Positions 1 through 8,073 of a stretch of 40,915 nt of DNA are shown piece after piece. The DNA comes from Mycobacterium kyorinense (lineage in GTDB: Bacteria; Actinomycetota; Actinomycetes; Mycobacteriales; Mycobacteriaceae). Within the stretch, counting starts at the first letter, position 1, and the number at the start of each line of letters is the position of its first letter. The DNA is taken from NCBI RefSeq assembly GCF_001672775.1, contig NZ_LZKJ01000198.1, forward strand, positions 1 to 40,915. The letters run 5' to 3'. The notes under the pieces were generated by a model. The model was given only the letters and a program-made list of their open reading frames with translations, ran no database searches and was not told where the DNA came from. The position numbers and the translations under genes were made by a program.

Positions 1-51
1 GGGGGAGACGGTGGCGGCGGACACGGTGGCGGGGGTGGCGGCGGCCATTAG
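1..51 (+). pseudogene. C-terminal tail of a Gly/His-rich protein (partial)
   Basis: Reading from base 1 gives a run made almost entirely of glycine with one Asp and two His, ending at a TAG stop (49-51). It is only the last 16 codons of something that begins outside the window. The mycobacterial secreted Gly/Pro-rich proteins often end in such a tail. The first part of a protein of this kind lies at 347-604 on the other strand, so this may be the end of the same gene, placed in inverted orientation by a junction near 350. That link is inference. The stop lies 12 bases from the end of the lipP fragment, in convergent orientation. Confidence 0.4.
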
Positions 52-63
52 CCGCCGCGCCGC

Positions 64-357
64 TCAGTTTTTCGTGATGCCCAGCGCCGCGTAGATCTCG
101 TCGGACAGCGCGACGCTGCGTGGGTCGGCATTGGCCTTGGTGGCGTCGTACCGGTTCATCACGTAGCCGTAGCCGATGCGGTGCTCAAGGTCGACAAACC
201 CGAATGAACCGCCAAGGCCGCCATGCCCGAAGATCCGGGGATTGGGTCCGTTGACGCAGCGCTGGTTGAGCATGTAGCCCAAGCCCCAGCCGTGATCCGC
301 GACGCGGGGGCCCAACACCAGATCGGTGTCGAAGCCGCCCTCCGCCGCCCGGACCAC
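64..357 (-). pseudogene. lipP: C-terminal fragment of LipP-like serine hydrolase
   Basis: About 97 codons matching the end of the beta-lactamase-like esterase family (LipP, Rv2463 type; class C beta-lactamase fold). The segment GWGLGYMLNQ and the FGHGGLGGSFGF motif, the KTG-equivalent HGG block near the C terminus of this family, are visible. The catalytic SxxK serine and the Tyr motif lie in the missing N-terminal ~300 residues, so this piece cannot be active. The GTG at 357 is not a credible start, because the frame stays open upstream but runs into DNA that encodes a Gly/Pro-rich protein in another frame. In M. tuberculosis lipP is convergent with nei. Here the fragment points the same way as nei, which means an inversion or a chimeric join. 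Confidence 0.7.
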
Positions 358-604
358 CCGGCCCTGGTCCTCCCGGCCCAGGTCCGCCGGGACCGTAATC
401 GCCGCCGGGACCGAAGCCCGGGCCGGGTCCGGGGCCGTTGCAATATGGCCCGTTCCCTGGATTCCACGTGTCGCCCGGGTTGCATGGGTAATTCAGGAAC
501 GGCGTGGTTTGTGCTTGAGCATCACTTGCCGCACCCAGTCCGAGCAGGCCGAAACCCGCCGAAAGCATGGCCGTCGTTGCAACGACGCGTACAGATTTCG
601 TCAT
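347..604 (-). pseudogene. Secreted Gly/Pro-rich protein, 5' part only
   Basis: Starts at ATG 604 (MTKSVRVVATTAMLSAG). It has a clear Sec signal peptide: a basic start, a hydrophobic stretch of about 20 residues, and a likely cleavage site after the Ala-Gln-Ala near residue 31. The mature part has two Cys (NYPCNPGD and GPYCNG) followed by GP/GG repeats. After about residue 86 the same frame runs on to 185, but that stretch is the LipP fragment read out of frame, so the native C terminus is missing. An upstream ATG at 691 would put about 29 unsupported residues before the signal peptide. Related small exported proteins are common in mycobacteria and have no known function. Confidence 0.6.
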
Positions 605-730
605 CTCTGGCCCGTACCCAGGCTGGCTGTGCGCGAAACGACATCGCCCGCTAAGAACCGTTGGTAGACAACAAAAACGACAAAATTGCACACCGCATGC
701 GAATGACTTGCAACTTGGTGGTGTCGATGG

Positions 731-1537
731 TCACGTCTGGCATTGCGGGCACCAGAAAACATTGCGACCCTCCAGCTCGGCGGTGCGAACCGTCGCCGCA
801 CACACCCGGCACGGGTCGCCGGCGCGGCGGTACACGTAGGTGCGAGGTTTTCCCGGACCGTAGGACGGTGCACCGTGGTCATGTTCGGGGCGCACCACGA
901 TGATCTTGCCGCGCCGCAAACCCACCTTCATCAGCGCCACCAGATCCGTCCATGCCGCGCCGAATTCGGTTTCGCTGACCACCTGGCCGGGTCGGTAAGG
1001 ATCGATGCCGTGACGGAATAACAACTCGCTGCGATAGACGTTGCCGACACCGGCGATAACCGTCTGGTCCATCAGCAGGGCGCCGATTGGCCTGCGCGAC
1101 TTGGTGATCCGCGACCATGCCCAGGTCGGGTCAGCGTCGCGGCGCAGCGGGTCCGGCCCGAGCCGCGCCACTACCTCGGCGATTTGTGCGTCATCGAGCA
1201 GTTCGCACACCGTCGGCCCGCGCAAATCGGTGCCGTATTCAGCGCCGACCATGCGCATGCGCACCTGACCGACCGGCGCGGGCATCGCCGCATCGGGCGG
1301 TCGCTCCCATTCGGTGAACGTGCCGTACAAGCCGAGGTGCACATGCACCGTCGGACCCTCGGCGTAATGGTGGAACAGGTGCTTGCCCCACACACTGGTG
1401 CGCCGTAGCACCCGGCCGTCGACCGCGGCGGCCGATGCGGCGAACCGGCCCTGCGGGCTGGAGACGGCCACCGGGCCGCCGGCAAACCGGCGCTGGTGCA
1501 GCCGCGCCAGCCGGTGCAGCGTGTGCCCTTCGGGCAT
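731..1537 (-). CDS. nei: Fpg/Nei family DNA glycosylase/AP lyase (Nei1, Rv2464c type)
   Basis: This bifunctional base-excision repair enzyme removes oxidised bases and cleaves the abasic site. The 268 residues are a full family length. Seen in the sequence: N-terminal MPEGHTLHR with the catalytic Pro2-Glu3, the conserved lysine of the beta-hairpin (Lys52 in WGKHLFHH), the helix-two-turn-helix region (QTVIAGVGNVYRSELLF), and a C-terminal zinc finger with Cys243, Cys246, Cys263 and Cys266. The sequence matches M. tuberculosis Rv2464c (Nei1) along its length. It is the last gene of a tight operon, starting 6 bases after the rpiB stop and probably transcribed from the SigH-type promoter at 2691-2718. 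The 126 bases after its stop hold no gene. Confidence 0.93.
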   Translation of the reverse strand: MPEGHTLHRLARLHQRRFAGGPVAVSSPQGRFAASAAAVDGRVLRRTSVWGKHLFHHYAEGPTVHVHLGLYGTFTEWERPPDAAMPAPVGQVRMRMVGAEYGTDLRGPTVCELLDDAQIAEVVARLGPDPLRRDADPTWAWSRITKSRRPIGALLMDQTVIAGVGNVYRSELLFRHGIDPYRPGQVVSETEFGAAWTDLVALMKVGLRRGKIIVVRPEHDHGAPSYGPGKPRTYVYRRAGDPCRVCAATVRTAELEGRNVFWCPQCQT

Positions 1538-1543
1538 GGGCGC

Positions 1544-2035
1544 TTACCCGGTGGGGGCGCCGGGGACCGGTGGCGCCTGGTGGCTGCGTTCGTACTCGGC
1601 GAGGATGTCGATACGGCGTTGGTGGCGTTCGGCTTCCGACCACGGAGTGTTCACGAACGCGTCGACGATGGCCAGCGCCTCCGGAACGGTGTGCATGCGG
1701 CCGCCGATACCGATCAGTTGGGCGTTGTTGTGTTCGCGGGCCAGCGTCGCCGTCTCGACGCTCCACGCCAGCGCACACCGCGCTCCGGGGACCTTGTTGG
1801 CCGCGATCTGCTCACCGTTGCCCGATCCACCCAGCACGATGCCCAGGCTGCCGGGGTCAGCGACCGTGCGCACCGCGGCGGCGATGCAAAACGCCGGGTA
1901 GTCATCCTCGGCGTCGTAGCCGAACGCGCCGCAGTCGATCGGCTCGTGTCCGGACTTCTTCAGATGCTCGATGATCTGCAGCTTGAGCTCGTAGCCGGCA
2001 TGGTCGGCACCTAGGTAGACGCGCATGCTGGTCAT
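1544..2035 (-). CDS. rpiB: Ribose-5-phosphate isomerase B
   Basis: Interconverts ribose 5-phosphate and ribulose 5-phosphate in the pentose-phosphate pathway. At 163 residues it is the size of M. tuberculosis RpiB and nearly collinear with it. Asp11-His12 are in GADHAGYE. The anion-hole segment GGSGNGEQIAANK carries Glu75, the catalytic base that replaces the cysteine of the E. coli-type enzyme in the actinobacterial subgroup. His-Asn-Asn in REHNNAQ and the GRMHT loop are also present. The start at 2035 gives MTSMRVYLG, the same N terminus as the tuberculosis protein. It lies 4 bases after the nitroreductase stop and 6 bases before nei, so the three are co-transcribed. Confidence 0.95.
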   Translation of the reverse strand: MTSMRVYLGADHAGYELKLQIIEHLKKSGHEPIDCGAFGYDAEDDYPAFCIAAAVRTVADPGSLGIVLGGSGNGEQIAANKVPGARCALAWSVETATLAREHNNAQLIGIGGRMHTVPEALAIVDAFVNTPWSEAERHQRRIDILAEYERSHQAPPVPGAPTG

Positions 2036-2039
2036 TGTG

Positions 2040-2651
2040 TCAGTCGAATTCGGGTCGTTCGGTGCGGGTTCGCTTGAGTTCCCAGAAGTGCGGGTAAGAC
2101 GCGAAGGTCACCGAGGCGTCCCACAGCTTGCCGGCATCCTCACCGCGCGGAATCTTCGACAGCACCGGACCGAAGAACGCCACACCGTTGACGTGGATGG
2201 TGGGGGTCCCGACGTCCTCGCCGACGGGGTCCATGCCCGCGTGGTGGCTCTTGCGCAGCGCCTCGTCGTTGGCGTCGCTGGTCGCGGCGTCGGCCAGCTC
2301 GGCCGGCAAGCCCACCTCGGCCAGCGACTGCTTGATGACGTCGTCGAGCTCTTTGTTGTCCTCGTTGTGGATGCGGGTGCCCATCGCCGTGTACAGCGGC
2401 CCGAGCACCTCGGCGCCGTGGGCCTGCTCCGCGGCGATCGCCACCCGAACCGGCCCAAACGCCTTTGCCATCCGCTCTTTGTAGTTGTCGGGCAGGTCCT
2501 CGCGGTCCTCGTTGAGCACGGCCAGGCTCATCACATGGAAGTTGACCTCGATGTCGCGGACCTTCTCGACCTCCAGGATCCAGCGCGACGTGATCCATGC
2601 CCACGGGCACAACGGATCGAACCAGAAATCGGCGACTGACTTCTCGGGCAT
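2040..2651 (-). CDS. DsbA-fold mycothiol-dependent nitroreductase (Rv2466c type)
   Basis: A thioredoxin-fold protein of the DsbA/FrnE type. The M. tuberculosis orthologue Rv2466c uses mycothiol, is induced by oxidative stress through SigH, and reductively activates the nitro prodrug TP053. This 203-residue protein is collinear with it (SVADFWFDPLCPW, VGTPTIHVNGVAFFGP with the cis-Pro loop, SYPHFWELKRTRT). The active site reads Cys15-Pro-Trp-Ala18, whereas I recall CPWC for M. tuberculosis; the second (resolving) Cys is missing here, leaving a monothiol site. Start: ATG 2651 has an AGAGGAT ribosome-binding site at good spacing. A longer frame to 2693 would run through the promoter. First gene of the operon with rpiB and nei. 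Confidence 0.9.
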   Translation of the reverse strand: MPEKSVADFWFDPLCPWAWITSRWILEVEKVRDIEVNFHVMSLAVLNEDREDLPDNYKERMAKAFGPVRVAIAAEQAHGAEVLGPLYTAMGTRIHNEDNKELDDVIKQSLAEVGLPAELADAATSDANDEALRKSHHAGMDPVGEDVGTPTIHVNGVAFFGPVLSKIPRGEDAGKLWDASVTFASYPHFWELKRTRTERPEFD

Positions 2652-2690
2652 GGAAGATCCTCTCATTGACGATGCGGTAGCCGCCCAGCA

Positions 2691-2718
2691 CAACCGAGGG
2701 AACGCGACGCGTGTTCCC
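2691..2718 (-). promoter_or_regulatory. SigH-type promoter of the nitroreductase-rpiB-nei operon
   Basis: On the minus strand a GGGAACA element (2718-2712) is followed after 16 bases by GGTTG (2695-2691), 40 bases upstream of the nitroreductase ATG. This fits the mycobacterial SigH (SigR-like) consensus GGGAAYA-N16/17-cGTT. The M. tuberculosis orthologue of the first gene is known to belong to the SigH regulon. The same stretch also forms an imperfect dyad (GGGAAC ... GTTCCC). Confidence 0.75.
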
Positions 2719-2870
2719 GGCTACTGGCTGCGAGTAAGGATAGGCAGCATGGCCGGCGCGGCGACCACGCTGGACGGTTTTCAACCGCTGCCACCCGGCC
2801 AAGTTGGATTGGCCGCCTCCTCCTCAGGCCGCTACGCGGCCTGCATCGTCACCGGCCTAAGTTGGGACAC

Positions 2871-5438
2871 GTGGCTCTTCCCAATCTCACCCGCGACCAA
2901 GCCGTCGAACGCGCAACCCTCGTCACCGTCGACCGGTACCGAATCAGCCTGGACCTGACCGACGGCAACGGCGCGCCCGGCGAACACACCTTCCGATCGA
3001 CGACAACTGTGGAGTTCGGCGCGCTGGCCGGCGCCGACACCGTCATCGACATCGCCGCGGACACGATTCACAGCGCCACCCTCAACGGCCGCGACCTCGA
3101 CGTGTCCGGCTATGACGAATCGACCGGCATCGCGCTGAACGGTCTGGCCGCGCACAACGTCGTCGTGGTGGACGCCTCGTGCCGGTATTCCAATACCGGT
3201 GAAGGTCTGCACCGCTTTGTCGACCCGGTCGATGACGAGGTGTACCTGTACTCGCAGTTCGAAACCGCAGACGCCAAGCGGATGTTCGCCTGTTTCGACC
3301 AGCCCGACCTCAAAGCCGCCTTCGACATCACCGTCACCGCACCAGCACATTGGCAAGTGGTGTCCAACGGCGCCACCGTTGGCGTCGACAACGGTGTGCA
3401 TACGTTTGTCACCACCCCGCGGATGAGTACTTACCTGGTGGCTCTGATCGCCGGACCGTACGCCCGATGGGACGACACCTACGTCGACGAGCACGGCGAG
3501 ATTCCACTGGGCATCTTCTGTCGGGCGACACTGGCTGAATACATGGACGCCGAGCGGCTCTTCACCCAGACCAAGCAGGGATTCGGCTTCTACCACAAGC
3601 ACTTTGGCACCCCATATGCATTCGGCAAGTACGACCAGTTGTTCGTGCCGGAGTTCAACGCCGGCGCGATGGAGAACGCGGGCGCCGTGACCTTCTTGGA
3701 GGACTATGTCTTTCGCAGCAAAGTCACCCGCGCCTCCTATGAGCGGCGCGCCGAAACAGTGCTGCACGAGATGGCGCACATGTGGTTCGGCGACTTGGTC
3801 ACCATGCAGTGGTGGGACGACCTATGGCTCAACGAGTCGTTCGCCACCTTCGCCTCGGTGCTCTGCCAAAGCGAGGCAACCGAATTCAGCGAAGCATGGA
3901 CCACATTCGCCAATGCCGAGAAATCGTGGGCCTACCGACAGGATCAGCTGCCCTCGACGCATCCGGTGGCCGCCGACATTCCCGATTTGGCCGCGGTCGA
4001 GGTCAACTTCGACGGCATCACTTACGCCAAGGGCGCGTCTGTACTCAAACAACTCGTGGCCTACGTCGGGCTCGAGCATTTCCTGGCCGGTCTGCGCGAC
4101 TACTTTCGCGAGCATGCGTTCGACAACGCCACGTTTGCGGATCTACTTGGCGCGCTGGAGAAGTCGTCGGGGCGCGACTTGTCCGACTGGGGACGACAGT
4201 GGCTCAAGACAACCGGGCTCAACACACTGCGCGCCGATTTCGACGTCGACGACGACGGGCGGTTCACCCGGTTCGCCGTGACTCAAAGCGGCGCCGCGCC
4301 GGGGGCCGGTGAGACGCGGGTACATCGGCTTGCAGTCGGTATTTACGACGACGACGGATCGGGCCGGTTGGTCCGGGTCCATCGCGAAGAGCTTGACGTC
4401 GACGGACCGAGCACGGACGTCCCCGCGTTGGTCGGCATCTCACGTGGGCAGTTGATTCTGGTCAACGACGACGACCTGACCTACTGCTCGCTGCGGCTGG
4501 ATCCCTCGTCGTTGGACACCGCATTGCAGCGCCTCGCCGATATCGCTGAGCCTCTGCCGCGCACCTTGGTGTGGTCGGCCGCCTGGGAGATGACCCGCGA
4601 GGCCGAGCTGCGCGCCCGCGACTTCGTGGCCCTGGTCTGCCGTGGCGTTGTCGCTGAAACCGAAGTTGGTGTGGCACAGCGACTATTGCTGCAAGCGCAG
4701 ACCGCGTTGGGTTCGTATGCCGAACCGACGTGGGCGCGCTCAGAAGGCTGGCCCGCATTTGCCGATCGGCTACTGGAGTTGGGCCGCGACGCCGAAGCCG
4801 GCTCGGATCATCAGCTGGCCTATGTCAATGCATTGTGCTCATCAGTGCTGTCAGAACGTCATATCGAGGTGCTGTCGGCGTTGCTCGCCGGCGATCCTGC
4901 TGAGGTGGGATTGGCGGGACTGGCCGTGGATACTGATCTGCGCTGGCGAGTGGTCACCGCACTGGCCAGATCCGGCGCCATCGATGCGGAGGTCATCGAT
5001 GCCGAGGTGCAGCGCGATCCCACGGCCGCCGGCAAGCGGCACGGTGCGCAAGCCGCTGCGGCGCGACCGCAGTTGCCGGTCAAAGAGCAGGCGTGGACCG
5101 AAGTTACCGAGGACGACACGCTGCCCAACATCACCGGCCGTTCGATCATCGCCGGCCTCGTCTCCCCCGGACAGGGCGAGTTGCTCCAGCCGTTCACCGC
5201 GCGCTACTTCGCGGCGATAACCGGGGTTTGGGAGCGCCGGTCCAGCGAGGTCGCGCAAACCGTTGTGGTGGGCCTATATCCGTCCTGGGACATCAGTGAC
5301 GGCGGCGTCGCTGCTGCCGATGAGTTTCTCGCCGACCCGGAATTGCCGCCCGCGTTGCGCAGGCTTGTGTTAGAGGGGCAGGCCGGGATCAAGCGGGCGC
5401 TGAAGGCGCGGGCGTTCGACGCTGCCGGCGCGAGTTGA
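2871..5438 (+). CDS. pepN: M1 family aminopeptidase N
   Basis: Zinc-dependent exopeptidase that removes N-terminal residues from peptides, in cytosolic protein turnover. The full-length protein is about 855 residues. Order: N-terminal beta-saddle domain (1-200), GAMEN exopeptidase motif at 265-269, HEMAH zinc site at 299-303 with the third ligand Glu322 (LWLNESFA), the catalytic-domain Tyr region, then the ERAP1-like C-terminal helical domain from about residue 530. The start is taken at GTG 2871 (VALPNLTRDQA), which matches the N terminus of the tuberculosis protein. An in-frame TTG nine bases upstream (2862) would add three residues. It is divergent from the nitroreductase operon, and the 219 bases between them hold both promoters. 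In M. tuberculosis the next gene is Rv2468c; here a 5-kb island intervenes. Confidence 0.96.
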   Translation: MALPNLTRDQAVERATLVTVDRYRISLDLTDGNGAPGEHTFRSTTTVEFGALAGADTVIDIAADTIHSATLNGRDLDVSGYDESTGIALNGLAAHNVVVVDASCRYSNTGEGLHRFVDPVDDEVYLYSQFETADAKRMFACFDQPDLKAAFDITVTAPAHWQVVSNGATVGVDNGVHTFVTTPRMSTYLVALIAGPYARWDDTYVDEHGEIPLGIFCRATLAEYMDAERLFTQTKQGFGFYHKHFGTPYAFGKYDQLFVPEFNAGAMENAGAVTFLEDYVFRSKVTRASYERRAETVLHEMAHMWFGDLVTMQWWDDLWLNESFATFASVLCQSEATEFSEAWTTFANAEKSWAYRQDQLPSTHPVAADIPDLAAVEVNFDGITYAKGASVLKQLVAYVGLEHFLAGLRDYFREHAFDNATFADLLGALEKSSGRDLSDWGRQWLKTTGLNTLRADFDVDDDGRFTRFAVTQSGAAPGAGETRVHRLAVGIYDDDGSGRLVRVHREELDVDGPSTDVPALVGISRGQLILVNDDDLTYCSLRLDPSSLDTALQRLADIAEPLPRTLVWSAAWEMTREAELRARDFVALVCRGVVAETEVGVAQRLLLQAQTALGSYAEPTWARSEGWPAFADRLLELGRDAEAGSDHQLAYVNALCSSVLSERHIEVLSALLAGDPAEVGLAGLAVDTDLRWRVVTALARSGAIDAEVIDAEVQRDPTAAGKRHGAQAAAARPQLPVKEQAWTEVTEDDTLPNITGRSIIAGLVSPGQGELLQPFTARYFAAITGVWERRSSEVAQTVVVGLYPSWDISDGGVAAADEFLADPELPPALRRLVLEGQAGIKRALKARAFDAAGAS

Positions 5439-5464
5439 CGCGTGGCCGGATAGTTGGGCCGCTG

Positions 5465-7087
5465 TCACGGCCGCCCGAGGTAGGGCGGTGGGACGCTCGC
5501 GATGACGGCACCGAAGTTGTACAACGCCTTCTTGCCGGGAGACCAGTAACTGCTGTGGGCGGCAACGCCGGGAAGCCCACGGGGCCCGGCGGGTCCGGGG
5601 TCGGCCTCCAGCAGCGTGGCACCGAACTGCGGCGCTGTCGGGTCACCTCCCAGCGTCCATTCGGTGGCGGCGCGGCCTAGTTCGATGATGTCGTTGACTG
5701 CTCGGGTGGCGTACACCTGGGCGCCGGCAGCCAGGTTGAGATCGGCGGCACGGTCGACCAGCACACCGGGGCTGCCCACCGCGATCATGTTGTCCGCGTC
5801 GAGGTGATGCCCGCCCGAGGCTGCCGCACCCACCAGCGTCGAGCCATAGCTATGCCCGATCACCGTGTCGATCGATGACGGTCCGACATGCGACGCTCGC
5901 ATCCCACTCTCGAAGGCGCCCAATGCTTCCGCGCCCGCAAGGGCGGGGTCTGCGGACGCTGCATGCGTCACATCCATCGGCCGGTCATAACCCATCCATG
6001 TCGTGACCGCCACATCGCCGGGCTGCAAACTGGGGTCGGCGTGCAAGGCAGCGTTGTACATAGCACACGACCTCTCGTCGCTGTATTGCAGCCGGGGCAG
6101 GTCTTCGCCGGTGCCGGGCACGAAGGTGGCGTTGCGTTTGGCATTGTCGGGTTCGCCAATGGAGACCGCGGCGTGGCCCCGATCATCGATCAGCCCCAGG
6201 TAGCGTGTCGGCCCGTCCGAGACCAAAGCGGTTTGCACGGCGCGGTAGCCCTCGAGACGGTGTCGTGCCGCCAGGAGTTGCGGTGCCAGGACAGTGAATT
6301 CGTCGATAGCAGCGCCGCTGTGATCGCCCATGTACCTTTGGCGCGCCAGCTCGTCGACACGGTGTTGCATCCGGTTGACGTCGGCCTGTGTGGTCGTGGT
6401 CAGCACGTCGAGGTGCTGTCGGTTGTATTTGTCTTTGTCGACGAACGGCATTCCGGGATGGTTGCCGATGCTGTGATCTCGGCAGTAGAGCCGGTCTTGC
6501 TGTTCAGAGCTCAGCTTCACCCAGAAGTCGTGAAACTGCTTTGGATCCTGCGGCAGCGGCTTGGACAGCGAATCGTCGACGGTGGTCGTCGAGTCCTTCG
6601 CGCCCAGTGCCTGGTACTCGCGGCCGATGGTGCGTATACGTGCGCCAATCAGGTTAAGGTCGCTGTCGACCTGCCTGATCACCTCGGCCACGTCGCGGAT
6701 TCCCTTGCGGGTGATGGGCATCAGCGCTCGGTCATGGTCTGCGCCGCTCGGCACCGACGCCGCCGCATCGAGCACCCACTGCTTGACACCATCCAGAGTC
6801 TGTCGCCCGGCAGACACCACGGCAGCCGAGCGATCGACTTCGGCACCTAGCCGCTGATCCAGTACGGCCAGTTGGCCCAGGACGCGCCCCTGCGCGCTAT
6901 TGGCTTCGGCGTACGCATCGGCCGCCGTGCCGGTCCACCGCGGCGTCGGCGCCGCTGACTCCACGCCGCTTTGCGCCCAACGTAATTGAGTGCTGCGATC
7001 GAATGCTGTGCCCTCTTGTGGGGCACCGCTTCCTAACGTGGAGCGGGCGTCAGACCAGGTCGACATGAAAACGGCAAGCGCTCCCAC
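5465..7087 (-). CDS. EspA/EspE-like N-terminal domain fused to DUF1023 alpha/beta hydrolase
   Basis: A 540-residue protein. Residues 1-162 are a helical module with a WTGTAADAY motif (51-59), resembling the EspA/EspE group of ESX-1-associated type VII substrates. Residues ~190-290 are polar and probably coiled. From ~300 to the end is a DUF1023 alpha/beta hydrolase: TFVPGTGED, the nucleophile elbow GHSYGS with Ser413, VGSPGVLVDRA, GGDPTAPQFGA and a likely catalytic His in AAHSSYW. The substrate is unknown. Start GTG 7087 is preceded by AGGGGG and gives the same first residues as the paralogue at 9882. The stop is 26 bases from the convergent pepN stop. No signal peptide is seen, as expected for a type VII substrate. 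It could be a secreted effector or a cell-envelope esterase. Confidence 0.8.
   Translation of the reverse strand: MGALAVFMSTWSDARSTLGSGAPQEGTAFDRSTQLRWAQSGVESAAPTPRWTGTAADAYAEANSAQGRVLGQLAVLDQRLGAEVDRSAAVVSAGRQTLDGVKQWVLDAAASVPSGADHDRALMPITRKGIRDVAEVIRQVDSDLNLIGARIRTIGREYQALGAKDSTTTVDDSLSKPLPQDPKQFHDFWVKLSSEQQDRLYCRDHSIGNHPGMPFVDKDKYNRQHLDVLTTTTQADVNRMQHRVDELARQRYMGDHSGAAIDEFTVLAPQLLAARHRLEGYRAVQTALVSDGPTRYLGLIDDRGHAAVSIGEPDNAKRNATFVPGTGEDLPRLQYSDERSCAMYNAALHADPSLQPGDVAVTTWMGYDRPMDVTHAASADPALAGAEALGAFESGMRASHVGPSSIDTVIGHSYGSTLVGAAASGGHHLDADNMIAVGSPGVLVDRAADLNLAAGAQVYATRAVNDIIELGRAATEWTLGGDPTAPQFGATLLEADPGPAGPRGLPGVAAHSSYWSPGKKALYNFGAVIASVPPPYLGRP
6602..7087 (-). repeat. Paralogous 5' module, copy 1
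   Basis: The first 162 codons align without a gap with the first 162 codons of the gene at 8443-9882 (9397-9882), with roughly three quarters of bases identical in the stretch I compared by eye. Similarity stops abruptly after the shared EYQALG. Confidence 0.85.
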
Positions 7088-7120
7088 CAAGCCCCCTGTC
7101 CCCCGACTGGTCCTTGGGTA

Positions 7121-7150
7121 AGTCTAAAGGCCCGCACCCCAAGCCCTTGA
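7121..7150 (-). promoter_or_regulatory. Island promoter, copy 1 (upstream of the DUF1023 effector gene)
   Basis: Minus strand: TCAAGG (7150-7145), 18 bases, TAGACT (7126-7121), 33 bases before the GTG start. TAGACT fits the mycobacterial TANNNT -10. The same two boxes recur at 9918-9946, and the extended -10 (TTAGACTT) recurs at 10708-10715. Their recurrence within one island is stronger evidence than either box alone. Confidence 0.55.
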
Positions 7151-7182
7151 CGGAAGTTTGCGGGTGGGCAGCAGTTTTAGAA

Positions 7183-7674
7183 TCAGGAGCCGTGCACCAC
7201 TTGCTTGAGCCCCGGGCATTGCTGGTTAAGCGCGTCGAGCGCTTCGTCGGTCATGGTGTTGTATTTGTGGACGTTGGCTATCCACTCCCTGGGTGGATAC
7301 GTATCCGCGGACATCTTGTTGGCCTCGCGTTGCAGTTGCGCGTTGAGCGCCATGGCGTCCGCCCATGTGGTCAGCGGCTTCTTCATCTCCGGTGTCGCCA
7401 CCGAACCCGCTGCGGCGCGCAGCTTGTCACCGAGCGTCGATTCCCTCTCGACGATCTCACCAGGGTCGTCTAACGTGCCGTCGTCGAGGCCAGTGTTCAT
7501 CCACGTCGTCAACTCGTGCGACTGGCGGCCAAGGTCTTCGACAGCCGCACAGTCCTTTTCCAACGGAGTCGCGCCGTCGTAGGTAATCCAAACGGTCGCC
7601 GCGCCGCCGCTGGCCACAAGGATCGCGGCGGTCAATACCCACAACCAGCGTCGCCGCAACCAACTCGATGTCAT
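7183..7674 (-). CDS. Membrane-anchored protein of unknown function (island)
   Basis: 163 residues. A basic N terminus (SSWLRRRW) precedes one transmembrane helix (about residues 10-30), followed by a soluble, mostly helical domain, presumably outside the membrane. This domain has two Cys (KDCAAVEDL near 42 and QQCPGL near 155) that could form a disulfide. I do not recognise the family. ATG 7674 has a GAGGA ribosome-binding site. It lies between the two small membrane proteins and the DUF1023 effector gene, with its stop about 95 bases upstream of the next start. Its position suggests a partner or immunity protein for an Esp-like neighbour, which is inference from context only. Confidence 0.7.
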   Translation of the reverse strand: MTSSWLRRRWLWVLTAAILVASGGAATVWITYDGATPLEKDCAAVEDLGRQSHELTTWMNTGLDDGTLDDPGEIVERESTLGDKLRAAAGSVATPEMKKPLTTWADAMALNAQLQREANKMSADTYPPREWIANVHKYNTMTDEALDALNQQCPGLKQVVHGS

Positions 7675-7749
7675 CTATTTTCCTCAGGGCCGCGGCGGGA
7701 TTGTGAACTCCTGACCACACGGGTCCGGAACGTTAATTGTGATCTTGCG

Positions 7750-8073
7750 TCATCGACCGACAATTGCATGACCTACTGCAAAACCGCCGGCAATCACGAC
7801 CATCCCGATGGGCAGAGAAAGCCATGCTATCACCATTCCTCGTCCGATCTCACGCAAAATACCACCATAGGCCACAAACAAGAGCGAGACGATTATATCC
7901 GCCACCAAGTAGAAAAGGAGGTACTGAGCACCTCCGAATGAGGATAGCAAAACAGCGCTAAGCGATCCTAATATAATGAGAGTGTTTAGCAGTACAGCTA
8001 CGAAGCGGATCGGGCCAGCAGGACTGCTCCGTGTCTCGGGGTGGTCGCTTAAACGGCTGACGCGATCCATCAT
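7750..8073 (-). CDS. Small integral membrane protein (island), 107 aa
   Basis: After a polar N terminus of about 20 residues there are three or four hydrophobic segments (FVAVLLNTLIILGSLSAVLL, YLLFYLVADIIVSLLFVAYG, MVIAWLSLPIGMVVIAGGFA). No family recognised. The ATG at 8073 directly follows the stop of the upstream gene (TAA then ATG), and GGAGGGG lies just before it, so translation is probably coupled. The coding sequence is visibly richer in A+T than the core genes around the island, which hints at acquisition. It could be an immunity protein or a channel-like accessory; nothing in the sequence decides this. Confidence 0.7.
   Translation of the reverse strand: MMDRVSRLSDHPETRSSPAGPIRFVAVLLNTLIILGSLSAVLLSSFGGAQYLLFYLVADIIVSLLFVAYGGILREIGRGMVIAWLSLPIGMVVIAGGFAVGHAIVGR

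Noticed and set aside
185..346. Treating 185-691 as one genuine fusion protein
   Set aside because: The last ~50 codons are the LipP coding sequence read in the wrong frame, and the first 29 precede a clear signal-peptide start.
2691..2718. Reading the GGGAAC/GTTCCC dyad as a repressor site
   Set aside because: The spacing and the downstream GGTTG fit a SigH promoter better, and the orthologous gene is a known SigH target; a dual role is not excluded.
2832..3779. 315-codon open frame antisense to pepN
   Set aside because: It lies opposite the pepN catalytic domain and has no independent features.
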